64,000 bases of DNA, from assembly GCA_021904315.1 (NCBI GenBank), contig CM038921.1, positions 12,864,146 through 12,928,145 of the forward strand, written 5' to 3'. This document shows positions 1 through 11,997 of the stretch, piece after piece (the first letter of the stretch is position 1; each line of letters opens with the position of its first letter). The DNA comes from Sphagnum magellanicum (taxonomy: Eukaryota; Streptophyta; Sphagnopsida; Sphagnales; Sphagnaceae). The notes under the pieces were generated by a model that did no database searches, was not told the origin of the DNA, and saw only the letters and a list, made by a program, of their open reading frames with translations. Made by a program: the position numbers and the translations under genes.

Positions 1-860
1 TTTTCATTATTTATCTTTTATATTACAGCACTATAATAATTATTGTAATCATTCATATACATATTATATCTAATTATTATTTAAAGTTTTGGCGGAATTA
101 TTTCAATAATTATTATCAAAAGATTTGCATTCACAATGAAAATATTATCTCTATTTTTACAAAATATTGAGTATTATTGTTCATAATGATGAGATAATAA
201 AAGTGAAATAATAATAACAAAGCAAAATAAATTTCCTAGTTTGACTGCTAATTACAATAGTGATTTAACTATAGTTTTATTATATTTATATTTATATTTT
301 TAATTGATAAAATTACTAGTATGGTTGGTATAACTTTTTAACTCATTTATATAATTTTATTACATTATAAAATAAATTTTATTAAAATATTATTTTATAT
401 ACTTTTTGAAATTATTTAAAGTGATTAGTGTAGAATATTTATAAATATAATATTAATGACTATAAGAATTGAAAGAAAAATAACTAAATTAAGTTAGTTA
501 CTAGCTACAATATTATTATTATTATTATTATTATTGTATTACATTAAATATTTATCATTTTAATGTAATAATTACCATAAATTTAATTAAGATTGGAATA
601 TATTATTATTACAATAATTATTATTAATAGACTATTGTAGCTTTTGAAATTATTATATTTAAAATTATCATTATCATGAACTACTTATTATTATAATTCA
701 TAATATTTATAACAAGGAAGATAATTATAATAAATATTAATAAAATACCTAACCCAAGATATTAGTCAAATTTAATAATAATAATAATAATATATAATAA
801 TATATTATTTACAATAATTAATATATACCTAATAGGTAAACTAGGTTAATATAACATAAG
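1..860. other. very AT-rich intergenic DNA with ATT microsatellite
   Basis: No gene is visible. The stretch is dominated by A and T and contains an ATT trinucleotide run near 511-535 and a shorter TAA run near 774-791. Stop codons fill all frames. Confidence 0.7.
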
Positions 861-1074
861 TACTAAGATGTAATTTCAAATAAGTTGTGATTAATTTGGT
901 GATGCTTGCAACCAAAATGTTTAAGACATATTTTGTCTTTCATTCTTGTAATGTGGAGTACATAAATAAGTGCACCTATATTACTCAAAATGTAAATGGT
1001 CTTTAAAGGATGAGCTAATGAAAAAAGTTCAACTTTAAAAGTTAAACCCAAAATAAAAATGGATTTTTTGAAGC

Positions 1075-1255
1075 CTACCTTATTAGTTTAGGCTATGCCT
1101 AACTTACCTACCTCTTTAGCCTATCTATCTACCTAGGAAGGTATTTATCCAATGTAAATCCTACCTATTTATTTAAGTAAGTATCTTACCTAAATAAAAC
1201 CTACCCACCTAGATAAATATATAACATAAGTGGAACCTACATACCTACCTACCTA
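1075..1255. repeat. CTACCTAC-rich degenerate minisatellite patch
   Basis: The stretch is made of imperfect repeats of a 4-8 base unit (CCTA, CTACCTAC, TTACCTA). Similar patches, mostly as TAGG on the plus strand, recur near 17.0-17.1 kb, 18.45-18.8 kb and 22.65-22.76 kb. Each lies near text containing GCCACATGGCA-like words, so the patch is probably part of a dispersed repeat family. Confidence 0.55.
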
Positions 1256-1419
1256 GATATCGATTTAAATTTAATTTGGTCAAATTTAAGTTAATATGCC
1301 ACATGTCAAATTTTGCCATATGTCACAATTTAAAACCATCCAAACATATGAATTGATTGTATTATGTTATTTTTACATTATAAAAAACATATTTTAAAAA
1401 ATTAAAGTTGGGACACATG

Positions 1420-2840
1420 GCATCACATCATTTTTTTTCATTGTTCACCAAAATAATCACATATTAATCATATTCGACAATACATATACAACTAGTCAAA
1501 GGATGAAAGCATATATCATTGACTTGTTTCATTCAAAATGCATTATCATTTTTAGAACCATGGAAATTTTATTTATAATTATCACCTATGACTAAAAATT
1601 ATTTACAAAGACTAGACGCAAATTTCAACTTTTCTTCTAGTGTAGTCCCAAGGCTATGCTTGAAAAATGCAATCAAATTTCAAATGCTCAAAATGCTCAA
1701 AGGAATGAATTTACCCATGACCTTGTGGAATTTATCACCTTTCAAATGTTCAACTGGACCATCCCCATCCTCATTGAATAGGTGTTGAACGAGATACATT
1801 TTGCTAATGGCCAAATCAATTACAAAGTTCTTGGCATTAGGTGTATGCAAAATTTCACCTTGGGCCAATGCCTTGAGCTGTTGTAGGGAACCCCTTTCCA
1901 TGCCAATTGCAACAAGGTGGCCATGGTTGGTGAGGAGTATGGTTGCTTTTGACATGGATTCTTATTTATAATGACATCATACATTCAACATTTATAGTTT
2001 TGCACACAAAATGGGTCAAACACCACAATACTTGCAACAATTGTGCAAATTGGACTTGTAGGGACGAAATTACCTTCTAGTGACAATTGAGCCAAATCAC
2101 CCATCCATGCAACTTCATTGTGAACACATTCGCACACAAAACAAATATCATTTCGACAACACAAGTGCCCCAACCACCAAATGGTATTGAAGCCAAGCCC
2201 AAAACTATTTATAATGTTTGTCATCTTCATTTTGCTCCAAGCATGACCATCAAACCTCCTATCCATTCTTTGTATCTATTTTGAATGCCTAGCTGGGAGT
2301 TGAATCGGGGGAGTTCAAAGTGGACATCTCCATAAAATCTTGTGGGAATGAAATTTTTTCAACTTTGATGTTGAAGTAATTCAAGGACTTCAACTAGGCA
2401 AATGTGTGAGGTATCTAAAGTACAATTATGAAGTAATCCAAAACATTCACCGCACTGAATGGCCTTATAACCAATGGTTCCACCTAGTATTCATTCAATT
2501 TTTATGATGTGGAAAGAATAATGCAAAGGGCACATGAAAACCTTAGATTGGATATACAACACTTGAGTACCAATTTCATCAAAAAAGTTGAACAATCAAT
2601 CACTCGATGTTAAATGAACTCCTTTTTTTTTTAAAACTAGGAGGAATTATGAATTTTATTTGAAATTATTTTTAGAAATACTTATGATATCTAATTACTA
2701 ATTATTAACTGGAAAAAAAGAATATATATACTTTGTGTTTGTGTAAACTTGGATAAGGCTTGCATAGCCTCCAATAATGGTTACACACATGGAAAACTTA
2801 AACAAATCTCTTGATAAGAAAAGAGTTCAAATTTTGCCTT
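1420..2840. other. intergenic, possible decayed coding remnants on minus strand
   Basis: No intact gene is visible. Minus-strand open frames at 1680-1955 (91 codons) and 1985-2266 (93 codons) have protein-like composition but match nothing I recognise. They lie downstream, in the same direction, of the hAT-like fragment at 2850-3140, so they could be more of the same dead element. Confidence 0.3.
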
Positions 2841-2849
2841 TGCAATGTC

Positions 2850-3140
2850 AATGATGGTGTTATCAATAGCCATCTACACAACGTGAGGCTTATATTTAAC
2901 CAAGACCTTATGGATGTCGATAACATAAAGATCCAATGAAACTTGATATTCTTCAAATTTTTATTGCCTTTATTTTCCAAAAATTTAGCAAGTTTGTTGG
3001 CCTCAAGATGTTGCTTGGGATTATGAGCAAAATAGTTATGCATGGAAGCAAGAAGAAATTCAATTTTGAAAATGAAAATCAACCCATTCAAGTCTAGACA
3101 AGTAGGTTGGCATGGTGAGCCTTGCAATGGACACCACTCA
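2850..3140 (-). pseudogene. decayed hAT-type (ZNF862-like) transposase fragment
   Basis: Read on the minus strand, the translation starts VHCKAHHANLLV at about 3130, has in-frame stops, then continues in another frame as IEFLLASMHNYFAHNPKQH, LEANKLAKFLENKGNK and LKNIKFHWIFML. After one more shift it ends VLVKYKPHVV. This order matches the plant zinc-finger-862/KRBA2-like group of hAT-derived proteins: a VHCxAHxxNL motif, then SPKRHLE, then KGxKILxNxKTRWISM. At least two frameshifts and several stops show it is dead. It lacks both the N-terminal zinc finger and the C-terminal dimerisation region, and no terminal inverted repeats were found. The assignment is by recalled family pattern only. 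Confidence 0.5.
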
Positions 3141-3159
3141 CATATGGAATGTGTCTCTA

Positions 3160-5500
3160 CATTAGTTAAGTGATCTCGTCACTATTCATATCATGGAAAA
3201 TTGTAATCCATCTATATCAAAACAAACCAATTTACTAGTGATGTTGGGTTCGCTCAGCCCCCCATACTAAATTAAGCTTTTGATTATCAAGGATGTCAAA
3301 TTATTGGTAGTAGTTCCATCAATCAATCTCTATAGGTTCAATAAAATAAGGAATCACTTCTAATCATTTGTCACATATGCATGCATGTACAACCAACTAT
3401 GGTTGTTAATGGTGGTCAATTCATTGCAAGTTACTAAGATGAATAATGATTTTTGCAAAGCAACCTTTGTGGCATGGATAATAACATCTTGCATTGCTTT
3501 TGCCATATTCCACCTTGTTGAGTTAGCCCATTGTTTCTATGAACAGGTTGTCAACCTTGAAAAAATATAAAAGAAACTTGAAAACCTCAAACTTATTTGT
3601 CAAAAGTCAACTTGCTATAAAATATTCCAAATTGCAACAACCTAAATATATATTTTCTTCCTTTTCTCACATGTCTATTAGAAGGACAAGAATAAAATTG
3701 GTCAACAATAAAACCAGGTTTAACAAAAGTGTGTTTCCACAAACTAGAATGTTTCACTAATATGTTCAATTTTGGCTCTTTAAGCCTCTCCTTGCTTTCA
3801 ACAATAAAACACACTTTGCACCTAACCATTCTCATTTGACACATAAGTTCTGCCCAACAAGAGCAAGTAGCCTAGTGTTCTTGAAAAATTGAATTCAACT
3901 CCCATTCACTACATCTAATTTCAGCTCCTTCAAGATCCATGGCAACAATAAGTTTGAATGAAACTTCTAAGTATTATTTTCCCTTTAATAAACAATAGGG
4001 TGAAAACATCAATAGAACGTTTGGAATTGTGGATATTTCAAATGTCAATGCACCCGCAATGTTGGAATCTACAACATATGCTTTAGTAGTAGAAAATTCA
4101 ATAATAACAGATGATTTAAGGGCAACAATCAATTCAAAAGCAATAACTAACCTAGGAGCAATAGATGACTTAAGAAGAATAGTCAACTCATCAATAGTAG
4201 TTGGCTCAGGAACAAACTTAATTGTAGAGAAACAAAAATCAAAACTTAAAGTTGGTTGGAGGTATTAATGGCACCATTATAGATGCACAAACACAATAAT
4301 GCAAAGAAATGTGATGAGCTTCTCAACTTTTTGATGTCTATTTGGCAAAAAACACACAAGTTTGAAATCTTTAACCAAAACACACAAAATCAAAATAAAT
4401 AGATTTCATAAGGCCTCATCACACAACTTTGATTTGTAGATTAGGGCATTTCTCACATAGAACTCAACACATAAACATCAAATTGATCAACACAACAGTG
4501 CTTATTTGCGTGAAATTGGAAAAAAAAAATTTTTGATTAGGGTTTTCACAAATGTAAGCACTAAAAAACCATCAATGCACAAACATGAAGTTCAACTAGG
4601 GTTTTTTTCACAGACTCAAGTTCAAAATCTAAGATATAACAAACACAAAATGAAAACAAAAAAACTTTACAAACACAAAACCAAAAAAAATATGAACATC
4701 ATAAATAAACAAGAAAGCTTCAAAGAAAGATGCAATGTGCACCTTGAGTCAGACAACTTTGTTGACCTTCAATTTGTCCATTCTACATCACAACACTGCC
4801 AAATGTTGACATGCAAGACCCCCCCCCCCATTTGAACAAAGTACCAAGTTGTGCACACCAAATAAATAAATAAAAACACATAAGCTATAGTAGATAAAAT
4901 GTAAGCAAGTTGATATTGTTCTTTATGTTTGCTAGTGTAGACCCTAATCATTTTGTTTCCTAGTCTAATTTTCTTAGTCCTACATTAATTTACAAGTATA
5001 ACCAAAATTTCATCATACTACAAGATCTATCACAAAAGATGTCTTTTAAATGATTTAGAAATCCTAGCTCTCAATGTTGGTGGTGATGGCATCCTCTTGC
5101 AACAAATTGGAGATGGCAATGGCATCCTCCTGCAATGGAATGGAAAGGCGAAAGATAGTAATAGGCCAGAAAGGAAGTGGCATCCAAGGGTTTGGAGCAA
5201 TTGGTGGAGGTGGTGCAATGAGAAGATCGTAGATCTATTGGATGGCTAGTGGCCCACCCCACACCCTCAATTTTTTACAATTTCAGCCAAAGCTAGAAAT
5301 CAGTAAAGGCTTTCACCATGGCTTTTCTTTTGTTGCCAACATGCAAAAAATTGCCCCAAAAGAAAACATTGGTGTGCACCGTTATTTATTTTCTTTTGAT
5401 TAGTTACAATATATGCATAATTAATGTATAATAATATCCGTGTATTATTTACATATATTCTTCAATCTTTTCCATTGGATGGAAAACATCTCATAAAATG
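3160..5500. other. intergenic, no gene recognised
   Basis: The ORFs here (109 codons at 4506-4835 plus; about 80 codons at 3593-3844 minus and 4029-4268 plus) have biased, low-complexity composition and no recognisable motif. A C9 run lies near 4820. Confidence 0.5.
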
Positions 5501-5559
5501 TGGAAAGAAGGAGGTTGTGAGGTACCTAGCTACCAGTGTTGGGCATGTAGTTTGGCAAG

Positions 5560-5925
5560 TGAGAACCCTGTTTTGGTTTTGACTAATTAAACCAAACCAT
5601 ATTCGAGGCTAGTTTTTGAAACTAGGGTTGGAAACAAAGCTGAGATCTTAGTTCTTTCAAAAACCAAAACTAAATTAGAACTAAGATCCCAATTTTTAAA
5701 GAATCGGAACTAAAATTGAATTTGGGATTTTTGAAAAAAAGAGGATGAGAATTGGGGGACTAATTAAAGGATAATTGATAAGTAACCACCAGTTTTGGTC
5801 TAGGTTACCTAGAACCGGACTGGAACTAGGTTGGATTTTTAAAAATTTGAACTAGAACTGGATTCGAAACCAAATTCCAAGTTCCGTTTTTTCAAGACTA
5901 AAACTAGAACTGAACTAATGTGGAG
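5560..5925. repeat. degenerate GGAACTAGAAC-type internal repeats
   Basis: Variants of a word like GAACTAGAACTGGA/TTCGAAACCAAA recur many times in both orientations over about 360 bases, giving hairpin potential. This is probably an old minisatellite. No coding potential is visible. Confidence 0.4.
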
Positions 5926-8094
5926 CTAACATACCATACCACATGTCCCATTTAGGAAAATAACGTCATAAAAAACATTTAATTAAACACCAAAGCTAGT
6001 TAGGAACATGTGAAGGATAAAAGCCTGGGGAGACTTCTTTCTGGACTATCCTTGTTTTTCCATACGAAATTGGTTGTAAAGAAAGAAATGATGAATAACA
6101 TAAAAGAGTCAATTCCTAAAGAAATGCACACAAGAAGATGTAGCATCCAAAATTGGAAAGGTGTAAAGCTAAGCTGAGTAAGAGTTTATCATCTAGGGTA
6201 AAAGTCTCCACCTTAGGACTTAAACCAGTATTGGCATGTTCTTGATTTTTAGGTTAAATTCTAATGTATCTAGACTAGAGGTTCAGAATTTTGTTGAAAC
6301 TGGCATTGAAATGGGACTAAACAACCAAGCCTTTTAAAAAATCAATTTAGAACTTAAAGCATGCATATTACCTTTAAAATAGGTTTAGGTTCTTTTGGTA
6401 GATAAATACAACTCTTAGAAGGATAAAATAAAAACATGACCTACTTTTTCAACAAATAGGGAAAAATTGCCCATCAACAAACACATACTTATTATTGAAT
6501 ACTTTTCAATATTTTCTTCATTCCTTAATCAAATTGAGTGATTTTTGTGTCATTGGACATGCAAACTGTAGGGCTACTAATGTTCTAGGCATCAAATGTT
6601 CTTTGAGCTACAGAAGTAAAGGAGCAACTCAAAAAACGCAAGAAGAGGATGAATGATAGTTTGCTTAAATGTTTTGAAAAAAATAACTCTTGAACTTTTT
6701 TTGGTTCTAGCCCCATATCTTCCTCAATTTTAGTTTGTTTTGAATGATTAAAAATTTGATAGGTGCATCGACTAAGGCTTTACAAAACTTCTATGTATTT
6801 CATAAACAAAAATACAATGATCCAAGGTTTTAAGCTTGAAATCTTAATTTTTTAAAATTCACCCATCATTAAGCACCTAACCTCCATTTTTGTGGCATTT
6901 GAAACAATAGGTGAAGGGCTACAAATGTTTTTTGAGGTTTAGAAGCAAAGGAACAATGTGTGAGGATTTGATCTGAAAAGAGTTTTTAAGTGTTTGTTCA
7001 TAGGTTATCTATTTTAATTAGCTTTAAATTGTTGTGCATAATTAATACTACACAATCTCCATTTTGGACTCTGTCTACTTATTGAACAAACTAAAGCTCA
7101 CTTTAGTCCAAGGTTCAAATTCCTAAGAACCGATTTGGATTCTTATGAAGCAAATTGAATTTTCAAATTGGGCCTTACCTTGGACCTTAGTTTGCATCTT
7201 GGTTTTCCAAATTATGAGCACTTTGAGTTTTTTTTTTTTTTTTGTTTAAACCAATTGACTTTCCCTCAAATTGGTGCCATGTAATTTTAGCTTCAATTTG
7301 TTACTTTTCAGTTTCAGACCTTCATCTAAAAGCCATGGGTCCAATTCATGGTTCTCAACCAATAGGATTGTTTTATTTCATTGGACCTTGGACCTTCATC
7401 TAAGGTGGCCTTAATATTAAACCAAAAAAATTATGTTTAGTTGTATGATGGAGATGAAATTGAATTTGATTTAAAATTGAATTGGGCTTTAATTTTGTTA
7501 AAAAAAGACAAAAACATTTTTTTTGAAAATTCAAAAAACTTATTTCAAGACTAAATTAAAGATTTCATCAAATTTGAACAAGACTTAAAGTTCCTTTTAA
7601 AATCGAGAACCGAAAACATTGGACTTTACCATACAAAAATCCTATGATAGTGTCCCCCACTTGTAAACTTTACCCATCATAAAATACTACACCAAAGTTA
7701 CCACGAACCTAAACAAGCTTAGATCATTAAGTGTAAAAGGGGATTCGATTCTTACATTTAATCCTTAAGAGTGGGAAGATTTTATTCTTTCATGGGCACG
7801 AAAGACTATAAAAATAGAAACTAAGTCAAAGACACAACGAGAAAACAAATCACAAGAAATGGAAGCTTAAGTCTAATCCAAAACTAAAAACACAAATATG
7901 TAAGACAAGAACACAATATATGCTAGAAGATGATTCAAACATGACAATAACATATGAAAAAATATATATGATAAGAAAACATACCCAAAACTGGTGTTGA
8001 ACATACTAAGGTAATGGGAGGTCCTACCCCTATTTATACCCCATTAGGGACCTAATTCAAAGAAGCATCCAAGCTTTTATGTGTGCATCGATTA

Positions 8095-8345
8095 AAGAAT
8101 ATTCTTAATTAATAGTTGACTAAAACTCAATTAAAATTTAACAAAGGGTTAATTGAAAGTTAATTTGAACTTAATTAGAATTTAATTAAAACTTAACTTA
8201 AAGTTAATTAGGACTTAACTGGGACTTTATTAAGACTTAATTGAAAGTTAATTAAGAAGTAACTAAGAATTAACTAAAAGTGAATTGGGAGTTAATTGAA
8301 AGTTAATTAAAAATGAACTAGGAATTAACTGAAAGTTAACGATGA
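8095..8345. repeat. degenerate AGTTAATTGAA minisatellite
   Basis: About 250 bases consist of imperfect copies of a 10-14 base unit such as ACTTAATTGAA or AGTTAATTAAG, repeated roughly 18-20 times. They are followed by a GATGATGCAAG-type short repeat near 8340-8400. No gene is visible between 5.9 and 9.1 kb. The 76-codon ORF at 8489-8719 has no recognisable feature. Confidence 0.55.
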
Positions 8346-9215
8346 TACAAGTGATGATGCAGGTGACTATGTTGATGCAAGCGATTATGCAAATGACGAA
8401 TGATGGTGGTGTCTGTAACATATTCCTAATTTTAAGTTATAAACATAAAATCTTTCTCACTAAAATCCTCGTTCTTTTAAAAGATTAGGTGCAAAATCCT
8501 TCTTCTTTTCTAAGAAGGATATTCAAATGCAAGATGTTGTCCAAATACACTGAAATTTCATTAGGCAACTCTAGCATCTATAGTTGTATAATCAACTTTA
8601 AAATACACTATGAAATCTTAACTAGTTTTTTATTAATTTTGGTTGAGTTTGGCATTCTATTAACAAAACAACAAGAGATGAAAACAAGGCACTTAGTTTC
8701 ACGTCTTTTTATTGAATGAAACTGGTGGGCATTGGGTATCTTGGAGTTATACTTTAGTACAATGGCAAGTTTGACGTTTCAATGTTGAATATTATTCCAT
8801 TTTAAAGCTTCAATGGTAAAAATGGGATATCTTAAAATATTTGAATTTTTCCTTGACAACATTTTTTGTTGAAAATAATATAATTAGTGTAAGCACTGCA
8901 AGGTGCTACAAAGTGTTTTTTTAAAAAATATCATCAATTTTGTGATGTTGTTGAAGTGACAATCATCCATAAAAATGTCCTTATGTCAGAATAAGCTAAA
9001 TTGTAAAAATATACAAATTGGAACCTTTTGGAAATGTGAATGGATAGAAAAGTTGACACTATAGTCTTACATGTTTGGAATTGGACCATGTACCTTTATG
9101 GTCTAAACTTGGACTGCATGCCACACCCACCTCTTTCAAAATAGGTGTGGATTAATCATATGACCTATGCGGAAGAGCCAACTGTGGACTGCTTATTCAA
9201 CTATAGGTGTAAGCC

Positions 9216-9385
9216 TTTGGACAACATTTGCGGCTTGTCTGGCTTTGAGCTTCCAAGAAAGTTCACCCCTTACTTTCCTTGCTTTTGCATCCAAGCTGGC
9301 TTTAGACAACATTTGTGGCTTCTCTGGCTTTGAGCTTCCAAGAAAGTTCACCCCCATGCTTTTGTATCCAAGTCTTCTCCACATG
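9216..9385. repeat. 85-bp tandem duplication
   Basis: Two adjacent copies of about 85 bases begin at 9216 and 9301. The first roughly 55 bases of each (from ACAACATTTG to AAGTTCACCCC) differ at only a few positions, so the duplication is fairly young. Confidence 0.75.
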
Positions 9386-9589
9386 CTCCTTAAAGCACTT
9401 GGAGAAAATTTGTAATGTATGTGAAGGGCACCTTAAATACATGATTTTCTCTCCTACAAATTGTGAGGGATATTACGCATTCTCCTCAAGGGTGGAAGGA
9501 AATTATGCCTACTTATAGATGTAAGCACCCTGTCACTGTTGAGGAGGAGGCATAAGAACCGTCCCATTCATAAGCCTCGTGTAGGTTTG

Positions 9590-9745
9590 GTTCATGATAC
9601 ATTTTGTATCATGCTTTAAAATATCCCATGGCTGGGGGACATTCCCAAAATGTGGGGCCTGACTCAACCATCGCCTCATCCTAGGTCCCTTATTTTGAGA
9701 ATTCCCCCACCGCGGGGCTTTACCCTACACATACCACTCTCTCAC
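9590..9745 (+). repeat. dispersed repeat, copy A of three
   Basis: The copy contains, in order, GTTCATGATA, AAAATGTGGGGCC, a CTCAACCA-like segment, TTTTGAGAAT and GCGGGGCTTTACCCTACAC. The same ordered segments recur at about 29405-29560 and 43525-43705. No long ORF is present. It may be part of a non-autonomous retroelement or a solo LTR, but its ends are undefined. Confidence 0.5.
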
Positions 9746-9779
9746 ATGTCACCCTCAAAGAACCACTGCCATCCCACCA

Positions 9780-10080
9780 TGTTGGTTGTTTGGCTATTTT
9801 ATGAGGCTAGTGAGTCAGTGACCTATTGAACATCTTCGAATGGCATAAACTAGTGTGAACGCGCTTTGAAATTTGAAACCATAATGACAAGGTGGTAGTT
9901 GAAACCGTACTCTGAAAGGACCACTGCCATCTTCCGGTAGGCAACCGACCATCTGGTTCTTGACATCTTGGTTGTTTGGCTACTTTATGAGGCTAGTGAC
10001 GTAGTGGACATCTTTGAATGCCCTAGGCTGAGGTCAACTCCCTTTGAAATTCGCAACCATATGGAGAAGGTGCTTGATCT
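9780..10080. repeat. diverged direct duplication of about 115 bp
   Basis: The segment 9780-9900 (starting TTGGTTGTTTGGCTATTTTA) is repeated with changes at 9967-10080. The second copy continues as an open plus-strand frame of 112 codons (9968-10306) that reads WLLYEASDVVDIFECPRLRS. The first copy is interrupted. I do not recognise the protein. It may be a remnant of a duplicated gene. Confidence 0.5.
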
Positions 10081-10155
10081 TCTAGATTGGCTGGGCCCAA
10101 ATTATCATCAACCTCCTTTTGACTACATATTGTCAAGGAAAAATGATCCTTACCT

Positions 10156-10480
10156 CATTTTTGTTCAAAATCGTGGAATTTTTTATCAACTGGTTCACCT
10201 GGACTTTCAAGCTGTCGAAATGAAAATCTCAAAATTAATAATTCTTCTGACAAACCTGTGTGAAAGCTGCCAAGCTGCAGTACATAATTTTGTAGGGTGT
10301 CCATAAAGTCTTCATGATCTTCACGGGCAGTGCAGGGAGTGGGTATAGAAGGCAGGCAGTGTATAATGAACATGCCAGGTGTTCATTTTCCTGGAAGGGA
10401 ACTTGGTGAGAGAATGGGGTTATATGAACACAATCAATACAGGTCATGACTTTGTGTTATTGTCGATTGGGTCACAAATA
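10156..10480 (+). repeat. direct repeat, left copy (uninterrupted)
   Basis: This segment of about 325 bases starts at TTTTTGTTCAAAATCG and ends at GATTGGGTCACAAATAA. It is repeated at 10797-11661 upstream of the LysM kinase gene. The right copy carries a 534-bp insertion, so this copy serves as the empty-site reference. Confidence 0.75.
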
Positions 10481-10796
10481 ATGGAGTTGCAAAAAAAAGA
10501 AAGAGGGGATGACACCAGGATTTGCATGTAATTTTCTTCTGTTAGTCTGTAAAACATCAAGCATTCCAACCCATTAGGCATGTGCCTTCAACAGGCGATT
10601 TCTCTGAGGAATTGAACTGAAGAAACTTCACAGCATACTTACCTTTGATGACGACAAAACAATGAGCAGAATTTTGTCTCCTAGTCATTACTGGAACCCA
10701 CTACAGAGGTTCAATGCCAGCGCTGGAGGGGTTCTCTCCTCTTCTTTAACAGGTTTTATAATAGTTGTTAGGGCAAATGCAAACTGGGAATATCCC

Positions 10797-11661
10797 CATT
10801 TTTGTTCAAAATCGATAGAATTTTTTAACTGGTTCGCTTCAACTTTCAAGCTGTCAAAATGAAAATCTCAAAATCTTATATATTAATTCACTACATCCCT
10901 GACAGAGCTCGGGTTTCAGGCCGACTGGGCCCGGCGCTAATCGGAGGGCGGAATGTCCTGTTCCCAGTCTGTGGGCAAAGCTATTGGAGGAAATTAGGTT
11001 ACGACATTCTAGCGCAGAACGGAGACCCGGGATAGCCGACGTCAAGAACGGGGTGCCGGGCCGGGTCCGGTTCGGACTGTGTGTGACGGAGCTCGGCAAC
11101 TTTTGCTCCAGAGAGCACCCACTGAGGGAAGTTATCAGCAGTCACTTTTCGGAAAAGTTTTTGGTATGGTCGTTGCTGATTTTGGGTACTGTAGCTGTGC
11201 AAGATTACAGAACGTCTCTCGTGGTAATAATAGCACCGTGGGTTTTTTTTTTTGCGAATTGTTTTTGTTTTTTGCCAAAATGGCCATCATCTGTAGGAAG
11301 ATGTGGAAAAAGTGGGCAATTATCTTAAGGAAGATTTAGCCAAACCTGGCTTCAAATCCAAACATGAAAGCACAAAGCGTTGGGGGCGGCTGGAGTGGCG
11401 TAGCCACGGGTTACCCACTAGTTATTAATTATTCTCACAAACATGTGTGAAGGCGGCCAAGCTACAGTACATAGTTTCTAGGGTATGAATAAAGTCTTCT
11501 TCACGTGCAGTACAGGGAGTGGGTGTAGAGGGCAGGCAATGTATAATGAACATGCTAGGTATTCATTTTTCTGCTAGGGAACTTGCTGAGAGAATGGGGG
11601 TTATCTGAACGGAATCAAGACAGGTCATGACGTTGTGTTATTGTCGATTGGGTCATAAATA
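10797..11661 (+). repeat. direct repeat, right copy, interrupted
   Basis: The flanking parts 10797-10888 and 11423-11661 align to the left copy at 10156-10480 with moderate divergence. The join of the two parts corresponds to the continuous sequence near 10235-10250 in the left copy. The repeat ends about 345 bases before the LysM kinase open frame and so may contribute to its promoter. Confidence 0.7.
10889..11422. mobile_element. 534-bp GC-rich insertion with 8-bp target duplication
   Basis: Comparison with the empty left copy defines an insertion bounded by TATTAATT at 10881-10888 and 11423-11430. Its first 200 or so bases are strongly GC- and CpG-rich (words such as GGCCCGGCGC, GGGCCGGGTCCGG), unlike all surrounding DNA. 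The 3' part contains a T10-12 run and a GGCTTCAAATCC segment that resembles a pol III B box only loosely. The ends share little terminal inversion, just ACTA-like words. An 8-bp target duplication suits a hAT-type non-autonomous element, but the type is not proven. The overlapping ORFs on both strands have no recognisable product. Confidence 0.55.
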
Positions 11662-11997
11662 AGGAAGCAGGTGCTGCAGTTGGGAGTTGGGAAGTTCAGG
11701 TTGATATGTGACAAAATTGTTGGACTGAAAGTAGTTGGATCTTGCTTGAGGTGAAGAAAGAACATAGTGGTCTCATGGAAGTAGTATTTGGAAAACCATG
11801 TCGAAAGATAGGTCGGTAGTTGGGTGTGGTGAGATTGTTGCAACAGCAAGCTGAAATGGTTCAAAAAATTTGTACATGAGGGTGGAGATTTTCTCAGAAG
11901 CAAAGTTGTTGCAGGTCGTGGGTTGAGAAGGAGTCTGAGAAGGAGTCTGAATGGGTATGTTTTTCTTTGTCAGCTTCAGCAGTGTCATGGGACATAG

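Noticed and set aside
10889-10900. CACTAC at the left edge of the GC-rich insertion as a CACTA-transposon end
   Set aside because: The right edge does not end in GTAGTG and the target duplication is 8 bp, not 3 bp.
10984-11339. Plus-strand frames of 114 and 86 codons in the GC-rich insertion
   Set aside because: They overlap one another and a minus-strand frame. Composition follows GC-rich DNA and no protein motif is seen.
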